Assembly: GCF_013423485.1 (NCBI RefSeq)
Contig: NZ_JABFFR010000001.1
Coordinates: 248,001-312,000, forward strand
DNA length: 64,000 bases
Direction of reading: 5' to 3'
From: Azospirillum oleiclasticum
GTDB taxonomy: Bacteria; Pseudomonadota; Alphaproteobacteria; Azospirillales; Azospirillaceae
Below, piece by piece: positions 8,564 to 17,699 of this stretch. Under the pieces are notes generated by a model, which did no database searches, was not told the DNA's origin, and saw only the letters and a list, made by a program, of their open reading frames with translations. The position numbers were made by a program, and so were the translations under genes. Position 1 is the stretch's first letter. Each line of letters starts with the position of its first letter.

Positions 8564-9356
8564 CGCGCCGCTCGGTCGCGTGGCCCTGGTCGACGACGAC
8601 GACCTTTTCCGCGAGTCGCTGTCGCTCAACCTCTCCGACGAGGGTTACGAGGTCGTGACCTTCGACCGCGGGGAGCCGGCGCTCGACTTCTTCGCCAAGG
8701 GCGGACAGGTCGACATCGTGCTGCTCGACTGGCGGATGCCGGAGCTGGACGGGATCGGCGTGCTGCGCCAGATGCGTTCCCGCGGGGTCGACCTGCCGGT
8801 CATCTTCCTGACCGTGCTGTCCGACCAGATCTACGAGGAGGCGGCGCTGTCCGGCGGTGCCCTGGACTTCGTGGAGAAGTCGCGCTCGCTGCCGATCCTG
8901 ATCAAGCGCATGAAGCTGATCATCGACGGCGTCAAGGGTGGCACCGAGGAGACCGAGGCTCCTCAGAGCGTCCATCGTCTGGGTGATCTGGAACTGCGGC
9001 TCGACAACAGCCGGGCCCTCTGGCAGGGCAAGCGGATCGACCTGACGCTGACCGAATTCAACATCGTGAAGCTGATGGCCACGCGTCCGGAGGAGGACGT
9101 GTCCTACCGCGAGATCTACGACCTCGTGCACGGCAAGGGCTTCATGGCCGGCTATGGCCCGTCGGGGTATCGCGCGAATGTCCGTGCCTTCATCAAGCGC
9201 ATCCGCCAGAAGTTCCGGGCCGTCGACGCCGCCTTCGACTGCATCGAGAACTACCCCGGCTTCGGTTATCGCTGGGGCGACGGCACCGGCAACGCCGGCC
9301 GCGGAGACGAGGGTGAGGGCGGTCTGGCCGATGGCGCTCAGGCTGCCGCCGAGTGA
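8547..9356 (+). CDS. chvI: ChvI-like response regulator
   Basis: This is an OmpR/PhoB-type response regulator of 269 aa. The receiver domain has the acidic pocket VDDDD (residues 15-19), the phosphorylation site Asp61 in LLDWRMPELDG and the conserved Lys in FVEKS. The C-terminal winged helix ends in the typical ENYPGFGYRWGDG. The order with a downstream kinase and the receiver sequence fit ChvI/ExoR-system regulators, which control envelope and acid-stress genes in alphaproteobacteria. ATG codons at 8493 and 8502 are alternative starts that would lengthen the overlap with the lipoprotein gene. Confidence 0.88.
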   Translation: MTAVTNAPLGRVALVDDDDLFRESLSLNLSDEGYEVVTFDRGEPALDFFAKGGQVDIVLLDWRMPELDGIGVLRQMRSRGVDLPVIFLTVLSDQIYEEAALSGGALDFVEKSRSLPILIKRMKLIIDGVKGGTEETEAPQSVHRLGDLELRLDNSRALWQGKRIDLTLTEFNIVKLMATRPEEDVSYREIYDLVHGKGFMAGYGPSGYRANVRAFIKRIRQKFRAVDAAFDCIENYPGFGYRWGDGTGNAGRGDEGEGGLADGAQAAAE

Positions 9357-10872
9357 CCGGCTCGGCCCCTGGCTTCTGCATTCGCTGGCCAGCCGCCTGG
9401 TCCTGCTGACCCTGGTGTTCCTGGCCGTCCCGATCCTCATCTACGACCAGTTCCGCCGCGCGGACGAGGTGAGCCAGTCGCTGCTGCTGCAAAGCGCGCA
9501 GCAGCAGGGGGAACTGATCGCCCGCGCTCTGGAGCCGGAACTGGCCCGCGCCGACCGGGCGTCGCTGCCGCGCATCGGTCAGGCGCTGAACCGCTTCGTG
9601 GACCACCGCACCGGCCTCAAGCTGCTGGTGCGGCCCCGCGCGATTTCCGGCGGAGACGGCTTCTTCTATGTGGGGGCCGCTCCCGCCGTCACCACCTACG
9701 ATCTCGACTACGAGCGGCACCATCTGCTGGAGCAGGGCGTGCTGGAGCGGCTGGGCGAGCGCTGCGCCTGGAACGCGCCACTGGCGCTCCGCGTGCCGCG
9801 CCGGTCGGGCGACGTCGAGGTGCTGACCTCCATCACGCCCATCAACACGACCTTTGGTTGCTGGGCGCTGGTCACCAGCCATTCCACCGCGGGCTACCTC
9901 GCGTCCTCGGTCGGCCGTCCCTATTGGGCCACGGCGTCGGTGCAGGCGGCGGCCTTCATCTACATCGGCATGGCGGCGCTGGTGCTGGCGGTGCTGACCG
10001 GTGTCTGGCACAGCCTGCGGCGCTTCCGCGACCTGGCGCGGGAAATCGTGAACGGCGACGCCGGGCAGAGCAGCTTCGCCGCCGGCAACACGGTGCCGGA
10101 GCTGTCCGGCGTGGCGGAGGATTTCGACCGGCTGGTCGAGACGCTGCGCAGTTCCGCCGACACGCTGCGCCGCGCGGCGGAGGACAATGCCCACGCCTTC
10201 AAGACGCCGATCGCGGTGATCCGCCAGTCCACGGAGCCCCTGCGCCGCACCCTGCCGCCGGAGGACACCCGCTGCCGCCGCGCGCTGGCGATGATCGAGG
10301 CATCCATCGACAAGCTGGACGGTCTCGTCTCCTTCGCCCGCCGCATGGACGAGACGGCGGCCGACACGCTGGCCCCGCCACGCCGCCGCATCGACCTGTC
10401 CGGGCTGGTGGAACGGATGACCGGCAGCTACGCCGGCCTGCTCGCCGACCGCAGCCTGCGGCTCGACACCCGGATCGCGCCGGGCCTCGTGGTGCGGGCG
10501 GGCGAGGAGATGCTGGAGACGGTGGTCGAGAATCTGGTCGAGAACGCCGTCAGCTTCTCCCCCGACCGTGGTGCGGTGAGCGTCCGCCTGACGCGCAAGG
10601 ACGGCTTCGCCCTGCTGGTGGTGGAGGACGAGGGGCCGGGGGTGGATCCCGGCAACCTGCCGCGCATCTTCGAACGCTACTTCTCCAACCGCGAGCCCGG
10701 CCGCGGCCTTCCCGCCGACGCCAAGGCGAGCGGCACCGCGGGCGCCACCCACTTCGGCATCGGCCTGTGGATCGTGCGCCGCCACGTCGAAGCGGTGGGC
10801 GGCCGCATCAAGGCGGAGAACCGCGAGACCGGCGGCTTCCGGATGACCGTGGCCCTGCCGCTGGCGACGTGA
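9331..10872 (+). CDS. chvG: ChvG-like sensor histidine kinase
   Basis: This is a membrane histidine kinase of 513 aa, partner of the preceding regulator. Two transmembrane segments (about residues 20-38 and 204-226) enclose a periplasmic sensor domain of about 165 residues. A HAMP-like linker (DLAREIVNGD) leads to the phosphoacceptor His288 in NAHAFKTPIA. The ATPase domain has the N box (ENLVENAVSFSP), G1 (VEDEGPGV), F box (FERYFS) and G2 (FGIGLWIVRR). The ATG at 9331 overlaps the regulator's 3' end by 26 bp; the frame is open from 9154, but that part is a shadow of chvI. Confidence 0.88.
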   Translation: MALRLPPSDRLGPWLLHSLASRLVLLTLVFLAVPILIYDQFRRADEVSQSLLLQSAQQQGELIARALEPELARADRASLPRIGQALNRFVDHRTGLKLLVRPRAISGGDGFFYVGAAPAVTTYDLDYERHHLLEQGVLERLGERCAWNAPLALRVPRRSGDVEVLTSITPINTTFGCWALVTSHSTAGYLASSVGRPYWATASVQAAAFIYIGMAALVLAVLTGVWHSLRRFRDLAREIVNGDAGQSSFAAGNTVPELSGVAEDFDRLVETLRSSADTLRRAAEDNAHAFKTPIAVIRQSTEPLRRTLPPEDTRCRRALAMIEASIDKLDGLVSFARRMDETAADTLAPPRRRIDLSGLVERMTGSYAGLLADRSLRLDTRIAPGLVVRAGEEMLETVVENLVENAVSFSPDRGAVSVRLTRKDGFALLVVEDEGPGVDPGNLPRIFERYFSNREPGRGLPADAKASGTAGATHFGIGLWIVRRHVEAVGGRIKAENRETGGFRMTVALPLAT

Positions 10873-10948
10873 GGGCGGGCGCCGTTCCACGACACGCCCG
10901 GCGACAGGTGCATACCCTCGTGGGTCGAATATTTTCGAAACAATCATC

Positions 10949-10978
10949 TTGACGGTAGAGTTGGTATGGAAATAAGAT
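10949..10978 (+). promoter_or_regulatory. Candidate sigma-70 promoter for the 11223 lipoprotein gene
   Basis: TTGACG (10949-10954), 18 bp, TAAGAT (10973-10978) gives 5/6 and 4/6 consensus matches in a locally AT-rich stretch. It would leave a leader of about 240 nt. Apart from this and a short TCGAATATTTTCGA element at 10925-10938, the 350-bp gap 10873-11222 shows nothing I can support. Confidence 0.4.
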
Positions 10979-11222
10979 TGTTTTTGCTCCATTAGCCGCC
11001 AATTGGCGGAGGTATTTCCATGCCAAGCTGTGCATGGTGTGAATCGCCGGTCGGGAGTCCGCCCGGAATGTCGTACCGCAAGGATTGATTTCCGGCCATC
11101 CGCCGACGGATGGCCTCGTCGGACCCAGCTGGGTCCGGCCGTGTATCGTGTTGTCTCTTGGCCTCGAAGAACCGGACAAATCGGCACGCCGCATCGTCGG
11201 ATGCGGGGAAGAGAGGGGTGCG

Positions 11223-12107
11223 ATGAAAGCATTTTCGGCAAGGGCATTTCTTGTCCTGCTCATGGTGTCGGCGTGTGCGCCGACCTACCGCGAGCCGGTG
11301 GCGGCGTTCGGCGTCGCCGCCAAGGCCACCGCGACGAACGCAAAGAACGCGTTCATCCTGACCGACGATGCCTATCGTCAGGTTCAGGGTGCCACCAAGA
11401 TCAACGATCTGTACAGCGGGCGGGGCGCGACGCTCCAGCTCAAGCCGCTGATGTCCGCCGAGGCGCGGGACAGCCGCTTCACCGCTCTGGCCGCTCTGGC
11501 GCTCTACGCGGACCGCCTCACCGAAGTCGCCGGAGCCGCCCCGATCAGCGAGCTCGACGCCAACACGCGGGCTCTGGCGGACAAGCTGAAGGCCTTCCAG
11601 GGGGGCGGCCTGTTCGCCGACAACCCGCAGGCACTCCAGGTCGGCGCCGCGGCAGTCCGCGCGATCGGTGAATTCATCATCGTCTACAAGCAGAAGACCG
11701 CGATCACCGAGGTCGCCAAGCAACAGCACGAGAACGTCGTCAGGATCAGCGAGCTGCTGACCCGCGACATCGGCACGCCGGACACGCCGAACAACCTGAA
11801 AAATTTCATGAAGACAAGCCTCGTGCAGGAAACAGCGGCGTGGGAGACCCTGCTGAACAAGCTGTCGAAGACGCCGCGAGGGGATGCGGACCTTGCCGGG
11901 CTGTACGACACCGCAAACCAGCGGCTGGGTCGGTACGCCGTGTGGGGCGATGCGCTCGCCGGTGTCCAGGACGCGTTGCGGGCCATGGTCACGGCGCACC
12001 GCACGCTTGCGGAGGGGGCCGAGGAGACCCGTGTGAGGGCCGCCGTCCAGGCGTTCGCAGATCAGGTCACGGCCATCGCCGCGATCTATCAATACGCCAA
12101 ACCCTGA
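11223..12107 (+). CDS. Hypothetical helical lipoprotein
   Basis: The protein is 294 aa with a lipoprotein signal: MKAFSARAFLVLLMVSAC, Cys18 being the lipidation site. The mature part is almost wholly alpha-helical by composition, with alanine-rich and amphipathic segments (AAFGVAAKATATNAKNAF, QTAFADQV-like helices), and no catalytic motif. The start is fixed by a strong GAGAGGGG just upstream; the frame is open from 11085. A small cytosolic helical protein follows 31 bp later, and the two look like a functional pair. Neither family is recognised. Confidence 0.8.
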   Translation: MKAFSARAFLVLLMVSACAPTYREPVAAFGVAAKATATNAKNAFILTDDAYRQVQGATKINDLYSGRGATLQLKPLMSAEARDSRFTALAALALYADRLTEVAGAAPISELDANTRALADKLKAFQGGGLFADNPQALQVGAAAVRAIGEFIIVYKQKTAITEVAKQQHENVVRISELLTRDIGTPDTPNNLKNFMKTSLVQETAAWETLLNKLSKTPRGDADLAGLYDTANQRLGRYAVWGDALAGVQDALRAMVTAHRTLAEGAEETRVRAAVQAFADQVTAIAAIYQYAKP

Positions 12108-12138
12108 CCAGCCAGACCCTGACCACAGGTGACACGCC

Positions 12139-12480
12139 ATGCCCAGCGATACCCTGACGGCAATGTCGTACGACGACGCCTATGCGGCTCTTGAGGAGGC
12201 CCACAAGCTCCTGGCCTACGCCCACGCGGCGGCGAACACGGCCGAGGACAAGGATCTGGTGTTCTCCGCGATGACGGTCATCTACGAGGAGATGGCCGCG
12301 ATCCTACGCCTGTCGTTGGAGGCCAGAAGCGCCGACTACCAAGCGCTGACGCCCTCGTTCAAGGCGGCGGCCAAGCGTTTGGAGCAGGTCAAGAGGGAGA
12401 TCGACCGCATCGTCAAGGCGGTCGGGCTTGCGGCAAAGATCGTGGGGGTGCTCGACCGGGTGCTGTCCCTGATTCCTTGA
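12139..12480 (+). CDS. Hypothetical small helical protein paired with the 11223 lipoprotein
   Basis: A 113-aa protein with no signal peptide and high helix content (EEAHKLLAYAHAAANTAEDKD, AAKRLEQVKREIDRIVKAVG). It ends in a short hydrophobic amphipathic helix (AAKIVGVLDRVLSLIP) that may associate with membrane or with the lipoprotein. The gene lies 31 bp after the lipoprotein and shares its helical character. It is convergent with aidB, separated by about 50 bp of GC-rich sequence. Confidence 0.75.
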   Translation: MPSDTLTAMSYDDAYAALEEAHKLLAYAHAAANTAEDKDLVFSAMTVIYEEMAAILRLSLEARSADYQALTPSFKAAAKRLEQVKREIDRIVKAVGLAAKIVGVLDRVLSLIP

Positions 12481-12531
12481 GCGCCGGCAAGGGTGTGGCG
12501 CGGGGGGCGATCCGCCGCCGCCACGCCCCGC

Positions 12532-14208
12532 TCACCCTTCTGCCCGCGCCAGGATCGCCACCACGTCCACGCCCGGCGGCAGGGTGCCGAACACAAGCCC
12601 CCAGTCGCCACCCAGCCGGCTCGCGCAGAAGGCGTCGGCCACCGCCCCCGGCGCGTGGCGCAGCAGCAGCCCGGCCTGGAGCGCCAGCGCCAGCCGCTCG
12701 ACCAGCCGCCGTCCCTGCAACTCCAGCGCGTTGCGGTTGGACAGCATCGCCCGGATGTCGGCGATCCGGGCGTCGAGCCGCCCGTCCATCCCGCGGATCA
12801 CGGCCAGCTCGTCCTCCAGCGCGTCACGCGCGCCCGGCTCGCGCTCCAGCGTGCGCAGCACGTCGAGCGCGATGACGTTGCCCGAGCCTTCCCAGATGGC
12901 GTTCAGCGGCGCCTCGCGGTAAAGCCGGGGCATGCCGCCCTCCTCGACGTAGCCGTTCCCGCCGTGACACTCCAGCGCCTCGCCGACGACCGCCGGGCAG
13001 CGCTTGGTGATCCAGTATTTGGCGACGGCGACCGCCAGCCGGGCGAAGGGGCGGGCAAAGGGATGGGGCGCGGTGTCGGCCTCCGCCTCGTCGAAGGCGC
13101 GGGCGACGCGCATCACCAGGGCGGTCGCCGCCTCCACCTCCAGCGCCAGATCGGCCAACACCGCGCCCATGAGCGGGTGGCGCCGCAGGTTGCGGCCGAA
13201 GGCGGTGCGGTGGGTGGCGTGGTGGAGCGCGCGGGCCAGCGCCGCGCGCATCAGCCCGGCCGCCGCCATGGCGCAATCGAGCCGTGTGTGGTGCACCATG
13301 TCCAGGATGGTGGCAATGCCGCGCCCATCCTCTCCCACCATGACGGCCCAGGCTTTATCGTACTCGATCTCGGCCGAGGCGTTGGAGCGGTTGCCCAGCT
13401 TGTCCTTCAGCCGCTGGAGGCGGATGGCGTTGCGTGTCCCGTCCGGCCGCCATCGGGGCACCAGGAAGCAGGACAGCCCCTTGTCCGTGTGGGCCAAAGT
13501 CAGAAAGGCGTCCGACATGGGGGCGGAGCAGAACCATTTGTGCCCGGTCAGCGCGTGCTCCGCCCCCGGTCCGGCGGCAGAGCCGAGTGGTGCTGCGCGG
13601 GTGCTGTTGGCGCGCACGTCGGAGCCGCCCTGTTTCTCCGTCATTGCCATGCCGATGGTGGCACCGGTCTTCTCCGACACCGGCAGGGCGCGGCCGTCGT
13701 AGCGGTCGGACAGCAGGCGCGGCAGCCACGCCGCCGCCAGATCGGGCTGCGCGCGCAGCACCGGCACCGCGGCGTAGGTCATGGCGACCGGGCACAGAAC
13801 GCCGGCCTCCGCTTGCGTCAGCAGATAGCCGAGTGCGGCGTGCGCCACATGCCCGCCCGGCCGCGGGTGGGCCCAGGCGATCGCGTGCAGCCGCCGCCCG
13901 AACGCCAGCGTCATCAGCTCATGATAGGCCGGGTGGAACTCCACCTCGTCGAGCCGCCGCCCGCGCGCGTCGAAGGCGCGCAGCCGAGGCGGGTGCCGGT
14001 TGGCAAGCTCCCCCAGCGCCATCACCGCCTCACTTCCCGCCGCGGTCCCCAGCGAGGCCAGCGCCGGCTCCGCCCAGGCGGCCCCCTCCCGCCGCACCGC
14101 ATCCCGCAGCGGCGCATCGGTGGCCCAGAGGTCGCAGGGCAGATACTCCGTCGGCTGGTTGGTGACGGCGTGGGTGGGAAAGGCGGTGACGGGGGCACGG
14201 TCGGCCAT
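12532..14208 (-). CDS. aidB: AidB-like acyl-CoA dehydrogenase
   Basis: This 558-aa flavoprotein closely follows E. coli AidB, an acyl-CoA dehydrogenase homologue of the alkylation (Ada) response that binds DNA. Shared blocks include PTHAVTNQP at the N-terminus, LCPVAMTYAA, MAMTEKQGGSDV, GHKWFCSAPMSD, RLKDKLGNRSNAS and LYREAPLNAIWEGSGN with the catalytic-type Glu. The ATG at 14208 is chosen because it follows GAAGG and matches the family N-terminus; the open frame to 14280 is an extension. It stands alone, with an ABC exporter gene just upstream on the same strand. Confidence 0.92.
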   Translation of the reverse strand: MADRAPVTAFPTHAVTNQPTEYLPCDLWATDAPLRDAVRREGAAWAEPALASLGTAAGSEAVMALGELANRHPPRLRAFDARGRRLDEVEFHPAYHELMTLAFGRRLHAIAWAHPRPGGHVAHAALGYLLTQAEAGVLCPVAMTYAAVPVLRAQPDLAAAWLPRLLSDRYDGRALPVSEKTGATIGMAMTEKQGGSDVRANSTRAAPLGSAAGPGAEHALTGHKWFCSAPMSDAFLTLAHTDKGLSCFLVPRWRPDGTRNAIRLQRLKDKLGNRSNASAEIEYDKAWAVMVGEDGRGIATILDMVHHTRLDCAMAAAGLMRAALARALHHATHRTAFGRNLRRHPLMGAVLADLALEVEAATALVMRVARAFDEAEADTAPHPFARPFARLAVAVAKYWITKRCPAVVGEALECHGGNGYVEEGGMPRLYREAPLNAIWEGSGNVIALDVLRTLEREPGARDALEDELAVIRGMDGRLDARIADIRAMLSNRNALELQGRRLVERLALALQAGLLLRHAPGAVADAFCASRLGGDWGLVFGTLPPGVDVVAILARAEG

Positions 14209-14286
14209 GGTTGCCTTCACGGATATTTGGCATACCATATCATTTCGCGCGCGCCGCGGACGATAGTCCGGACCGGACATACCCGC

Positions 14287-16080
14287 CTATGCCGGGAGGA
14301 AGCCCCCGACCTGCCGCGCCCACAGCCGCGCGTAAGCGCCGTTGCGGGCCACCAGTTCCGCATGGCTGCCGGTTTCCAGGATGCGGCCCTTCTCCAGATA
14401 GACGATGCGGTCCATGCCGGTGACGGTGGAAAGGCGGTGGGCGATGGCGATCACCGTGCGGCCCTGGAACAGCTCCCACAGCGCGTCCTGGATCAGGTGC
14501 TCGGTCTCGCTGTCCAACGCGCTGGTGGCCTCGTCCAGCACCAGGATGGGGGCGTCCTTCAGGAAGGCGCGGGCGATGGCGATGCGCTGCCGCTCGCCGC
14601 CGGACAGCCGCACCCCCTGTTCCCCCACCACCGAATCGTAGCCCTGCGTCCGCTCCAGGATAAAGCCGTGGCAGTGCGCCTTGCGTGCCGCCTCACGCAC
14701 GGCGGCCTCGTCGGCGTCGGGGCGGGCGTAGGCGATGTTCTCGCGGATGCTGCGGTGGAACAGGGCGGGGGACTGCGGCACCTCCGCCACCGCGCGGTTG
14801 ACCGACTCCAGCGTCACCGCGGCGACGTCCTGCCCGTCGATCAGCACCAGCCCGTGCTGCGCTTCGAACTGCCGGCGCAGCAGCTTGATCAGCGTGCTCT
14901 TGCCCGCACCCGACGGGCCGACCAGCCCCACCTTCTCCCCCGGCCGGATGGTCAGCGACAGCCCGTCGAACACGGTGGTGCCGTCCATATGCGCGAAGCG
15001 CAGGTCGCGGAACTCGATGGCGCCCCGGTCCACGCGCAGCGCCGGGGCGCCGGGCGGGTCCTGGATCTCGTGCGGGCGGACCACGATCTCCAGCGCCCCG
15101 GACAGGGTGCCGAGCTGTTCGAAGAAGTTCAGGAACCGTGTCGACAGGCCGTAGACGTTGTAGCCGACGATGCTCGACAGCGAGAAGACCATGGCGACAT
15201 CGCCGACGCTCATCCGCCCGGCCGCCGCCTCCGTCACCGCCAGCGCGATCAGCGCGATCTGGAAGACCAGCAGCCCGTTGAACAGCACGAACCACATCTT
15301 GACGTAGAACCAGCGCAGCCGCTTCGACGCCTCGAACTCCGTCAGCAGCGCGTCGGACAGCAGCCCGAACTCGTGCCGCTTGCGGGCGAAGGCGCGCACC
15401 AGCTCCACGTTGGTGATCACGTCGACGATCTTGCCGGTGGAGGCGGACACCTCGTCCGAATAGGCGTGGCTGAGCTTCAGGCAGTGCCTGGCGAGCTTCG
15501 CCGAAACCACCGTCTGAATCACCGTCCAGCCGATCAGCAGCCACGCGAAGAGCGGGTGCGCGGTGTAGAGCAGCACCATGCTCATGGTCAGGATGACCAG
15601 GATGCGCACGATGTCGTTCGACAGGATGTCGAGAAGCTGGATGATGCTCTGCCCGGCCTGCTTGATCTTCTGCCCCAGCTTGCCGGCGAAATTGTCCTGG
15701 AAGTAGCGGGGGGAGTGGTCGATCAGGTGGGCGAACAGGTAGAACTGCACCTCGTGGCGCAGCGCCGGGGAGGTGTACAGGTCGACCACCTCGCGGGCCC
15801 GGTTGAACGCCGCCGAGGCGACCCACAGCCCGCCCAGCGCCACCACCCACCAGGTCACCTCGGCACTCCACCCGCCGCCGCGGGCGAGCCCGTCCACCAG
15901 CGCCTTCAGCGCCACCGGCTCCAGCCCCATCAACAGGATGCCGCCGGCCGCCGTCAGGTTCAGCAGGATGGTGCGGCCGAGATACCGCCGCCGCACGAAC
16001 AGCCACAGCAACCCCCACGGCGTCGTCGGGATCCCCTCCGGCGAGAACACGGGCGGATGGAGCGGCTGCGGGGTGAGCAT
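14287..16080 (-). CDS. ABC exporter, fused permease and ATPase
   Basis: A half-size ABC exporter of 597 aa. Its N-terminal membrane domain has about six transmembrane helices (residues 25-320). The ATPase domain has Walker A GPSGAGKST, signature LSGGERQRIAIARAFL, Walker B ILVLDEATSALD and the H-loop AHRLST. It belongs to the MsbA/multidrug exporter superfamily and should work as a dimer in the inner membrane; the substrate is unknown. Only about 80 bp separate it from aidB downstream, so the two may be cotranscribed. Confidence 0.9.
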   Translation of the reverse strand: MLTPQPLHPPVFSPEGIPTTPWGLLWLFVRRRYLGRTILLNLTAAGGILLMGLEPVALKALVDGLARGGGWSAEVTWWVVALGGLWVASAAFNRAREVVDLYTSPALRHEVQFYLFAHLIDHSPRYFQDNFAGKLGQKIKQAGQSIIQLLDILSNDIVRILVILTMSMVLLYTAHPLFAWLLIGWTVIQTVVSAKLARHCLKLSHAYSDEVSASTGKIVDVITNVELVRAFARKRHEFGLLSDALLTEFEASKRLRWFYVKMWFVLFNGLLVFQIALIALAVTEAAAGRMSVGDVAMVFSLSSIVGYNVYGLSTRFLNFFEQLGTLSGALEIVVRPHEIQDPPGAPALRVDRGAIEFRDLRFAHMDGTTVFDGLSLTIRPGEKVGLVGPSGAGKSTLIKLLRRQFEAQHGLVLIDGQDVAAVTLESVNRAVAEVPQSPALFHRSIRENIAYARPDADEAAVREAARKAHCHGFILERTQGYDSVVGEQGVRLSGGERQRIAIARAFLKDAPILVLDEATSALDSETEHLIQDALWELFQGRTVIAIAHRLSTVTGMDRIVYLEKGRILETGSHAELVARNGAYARLWARQVGGFLPA

Positions 16081-16173
16081 GGGACACCGGCGGGTGCGGA
16101 GAGACGGCCGCCTTGGTGCAACGCGGCGGGGCGTTTGTCGAGTGTCCGTTGTGGGGTGGGGGAGGGCCCGTCC

Positions 16174-16686
16174 CTACCGCTTCACCGCCGCCAGCCGCGG
16201 CGGCACCGGCGGGGCGAATTTGGCGCGGTCGTCGTCGTCGAGCATGCCCATCATGACCTTGCGGAAGCCCTCCACCGCCTCGGCCCCGGCCATGCGGTAG
16301 GCGCGGGCGATGCGCTGGCGCTGGGTCTCGGAAAGCTGGCGCTCCAGCTCCGTCCCCTTCTCGGTCAGCTCCAGCAGGCGTTGCCGGCGGTCGCGCTGGC
16401 CGGTGGCCTGGCTGATGTAGCCTTCGCGCACCAGCTCACCCAGCACGCGGCTCAGGCTCTGCTTGGTGATCTTCAGGATCGCCAGCAGCTCCGACACCGT
16501 GATCGCCGGGTAGCGGCCGACGAAGTAGATGACGCGGTGGTGCGCCCGGCCGAAGCCGATTCGCGCCAGGATGTCGTCAGGTTCCGCGGTGAACTCGCGG
16601 TAGGCGTAGAACAGCAGCTCCATGCCGGTTCGCAGCTCCTCCTCGCGGAGGAATAGCTGGTTCACGCCCGCTTTTATGTCAGCCAT
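16174..16686 (-). CDS. MarR-family regulator (PetP-like)
   Basis: A 170-aa winged-helix protein with the MarR layout: helix-turn-helix around VSELLAILKITKQSLSRVLGELVREGYI and the beta-wing QATGQRDRRQRLLELTEKG. The N-terminus MADIKAGVNQLFLREEELR fits the family, so the ATG at 16686 is preferred over 16755. It is divergent from ilvE, and the likely ilvE -35 box lies directly next to its start codon. Control of ilvE or itself from this 98-bp intergenic region is plausible but inferred only from position. Confidence 0.85.
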   Translation of the reverse strand: MADIKAGVNQLFLREEELRTGMELLFYAYREFTAEPDDILARIGFGRAHHRVIYFVGRYPAITVSELLAILKITKQSLSRVLGELVREGYISQATGQRDRRQRLLELTEKGTELERQLSETQRQRIARAYRMAGAEAVEGFRKVMMGMLDDDDRAKFAPPVPPRLAAVKR

Positions 16687-16687
16687 G

Positions 16688-16716
16688 TTGACGTGTTCGA
16701 TGCGGTTTGTTACGTT
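16688..16716 (+). promoter_or_regulatory. Candidate promoter of ilvE
   Basis: TTGACG (16688-16693), 17 bp, TACGTT (16711-16716). The -35 box is 5/6, the -10 box only 3/6, with ideal spacing. The start would be about 60 nt ahead of the ilvE ATG. Confidence 0.35.
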
Positions 16717-16784
16717 GGAAGCGTTCAGAGGGACATAAACGTACAACAACGCCACGACAAGGCTAACCCGAGGTCACTGGTACC

Positions 16785-17696
16785 ATGTCCATCCTTCCTT
16801 TCGACGACCGCGACGGCGTGATCTGGTACGACGGCGCGCTGGTGCCCTGGCGCGACGCCAAGCTGCATGTGCTCTCGCACGCGCTACATTACGGGAGCAG
16901 CGTGTTCGAAGGCGAGCGGGTTTACGGCGGCAACGTCTTCAAGCTGACCGAACATTCGGCGCGCCTCGCCCGCTCGGCCGAGGTGCTGGGCTTCCAGCTC
17001 CCTTATTCGGTGGCGGAGATCGACGCGGCCACCCGTCTCGTGGTGAAGGAGATGGGCTTTGCCGACGCCTATGTGCGCCCGGTGGCGTGGCGCGGCAGCG
17101 AGATGATGGGCGTGTCGGCGCAGGCCAGCCGCATCCATGTCGCCATCGCCGTGTGGCAGTGGCCCAGCTACTTCAGCCCCGAGGCGAAGATGAAGGGCAT
17201 CCGGCTGATGTGGGCGCCCTACCGCCGCCCGGCCCCGGAATGCGCGCCGACCGAGGCGAAGGCCGCCGGCCTCTACATGATCTGCACCCTGTCCAAGCAT
17301 CAGGCGGAGGCCCAAGGTTTCCAGGACGCGCTGATGCTCGACCACCGCGGTCTGCTGGCCGAGGCCACCGGCGCCAACCTGTTCCTCGTCATCGACGGCA
17401 GGCTGCACACGCCGAAGCCCGACAGCTTCCTGGACGGCATCACCCGGCAGACGGTGGTCGGTCTGGCCCGCGATCTGGGAATCGAGGTGGTTGAGCGGGC
17501 CATCCGGCCGGAGGAGCTGGCGACCGCGCAGGAGGTGTTCCTGACCGGGACCGCCGCCGAGGTCACCCCCGTCGGCGAGATCGGCGAGCACCGTTTCACC
17601 CCCGGCCGCATCAGCGAGGCGCTGGTCAAGGCCTACGACGCGGCGGTGCGCACCCCGCCGGTCGCCGCCCCCTTGGGCGCCGTCGCGGCGGAGTGA
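16785..17696 (+). CDS. ilvE: Branched-chain amino acid aminotransferase
   Basis: IlvE catalyses the last, reversible transamination in Leu, Ile and Val synthesis using PLP. The 303-aa protein is of normal length. Fold-type IV features are visible: ALHYGSSVFEGERVY near the N-terminus, the PLP-lysine region APTEAKAAGLYMICTLSKHQA, EATGANLFLV and FLTGTAAEVTPVGEI. It is transcribed alone, divergent from a MarR regulator and convergent with the BNR-repeat gene three bases after its stop. Confidence 0.95.
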   Translation: MSILPFDDRDGVIWYDGALVPWRDAKLHVLSHALHYGSSVFEGERVYGGNVFKLTEHSARLARSAEVLGFQLPYSVAEIDAATRLVVKEMGFADAYVRPVAWRGSEMMGVSAQASRIHVAIAVWQWPSYFSPEAKMKGIRLMWAPYRRPAPECAPTEAKAAGLYMICTLSKHQAEAQGFQDALMLDHRGLLAEATGANLFLVIDGRLHTPKPDSFLDGITRQTVVGLARDLGIEVVERAIRPEELATAQEVFLTGTAAEVTPVGEIGEHRFTPGRISEALVKAYDAAVRTPPVAAPLGAVAAE

Positions 17697-17699
17697 CGA

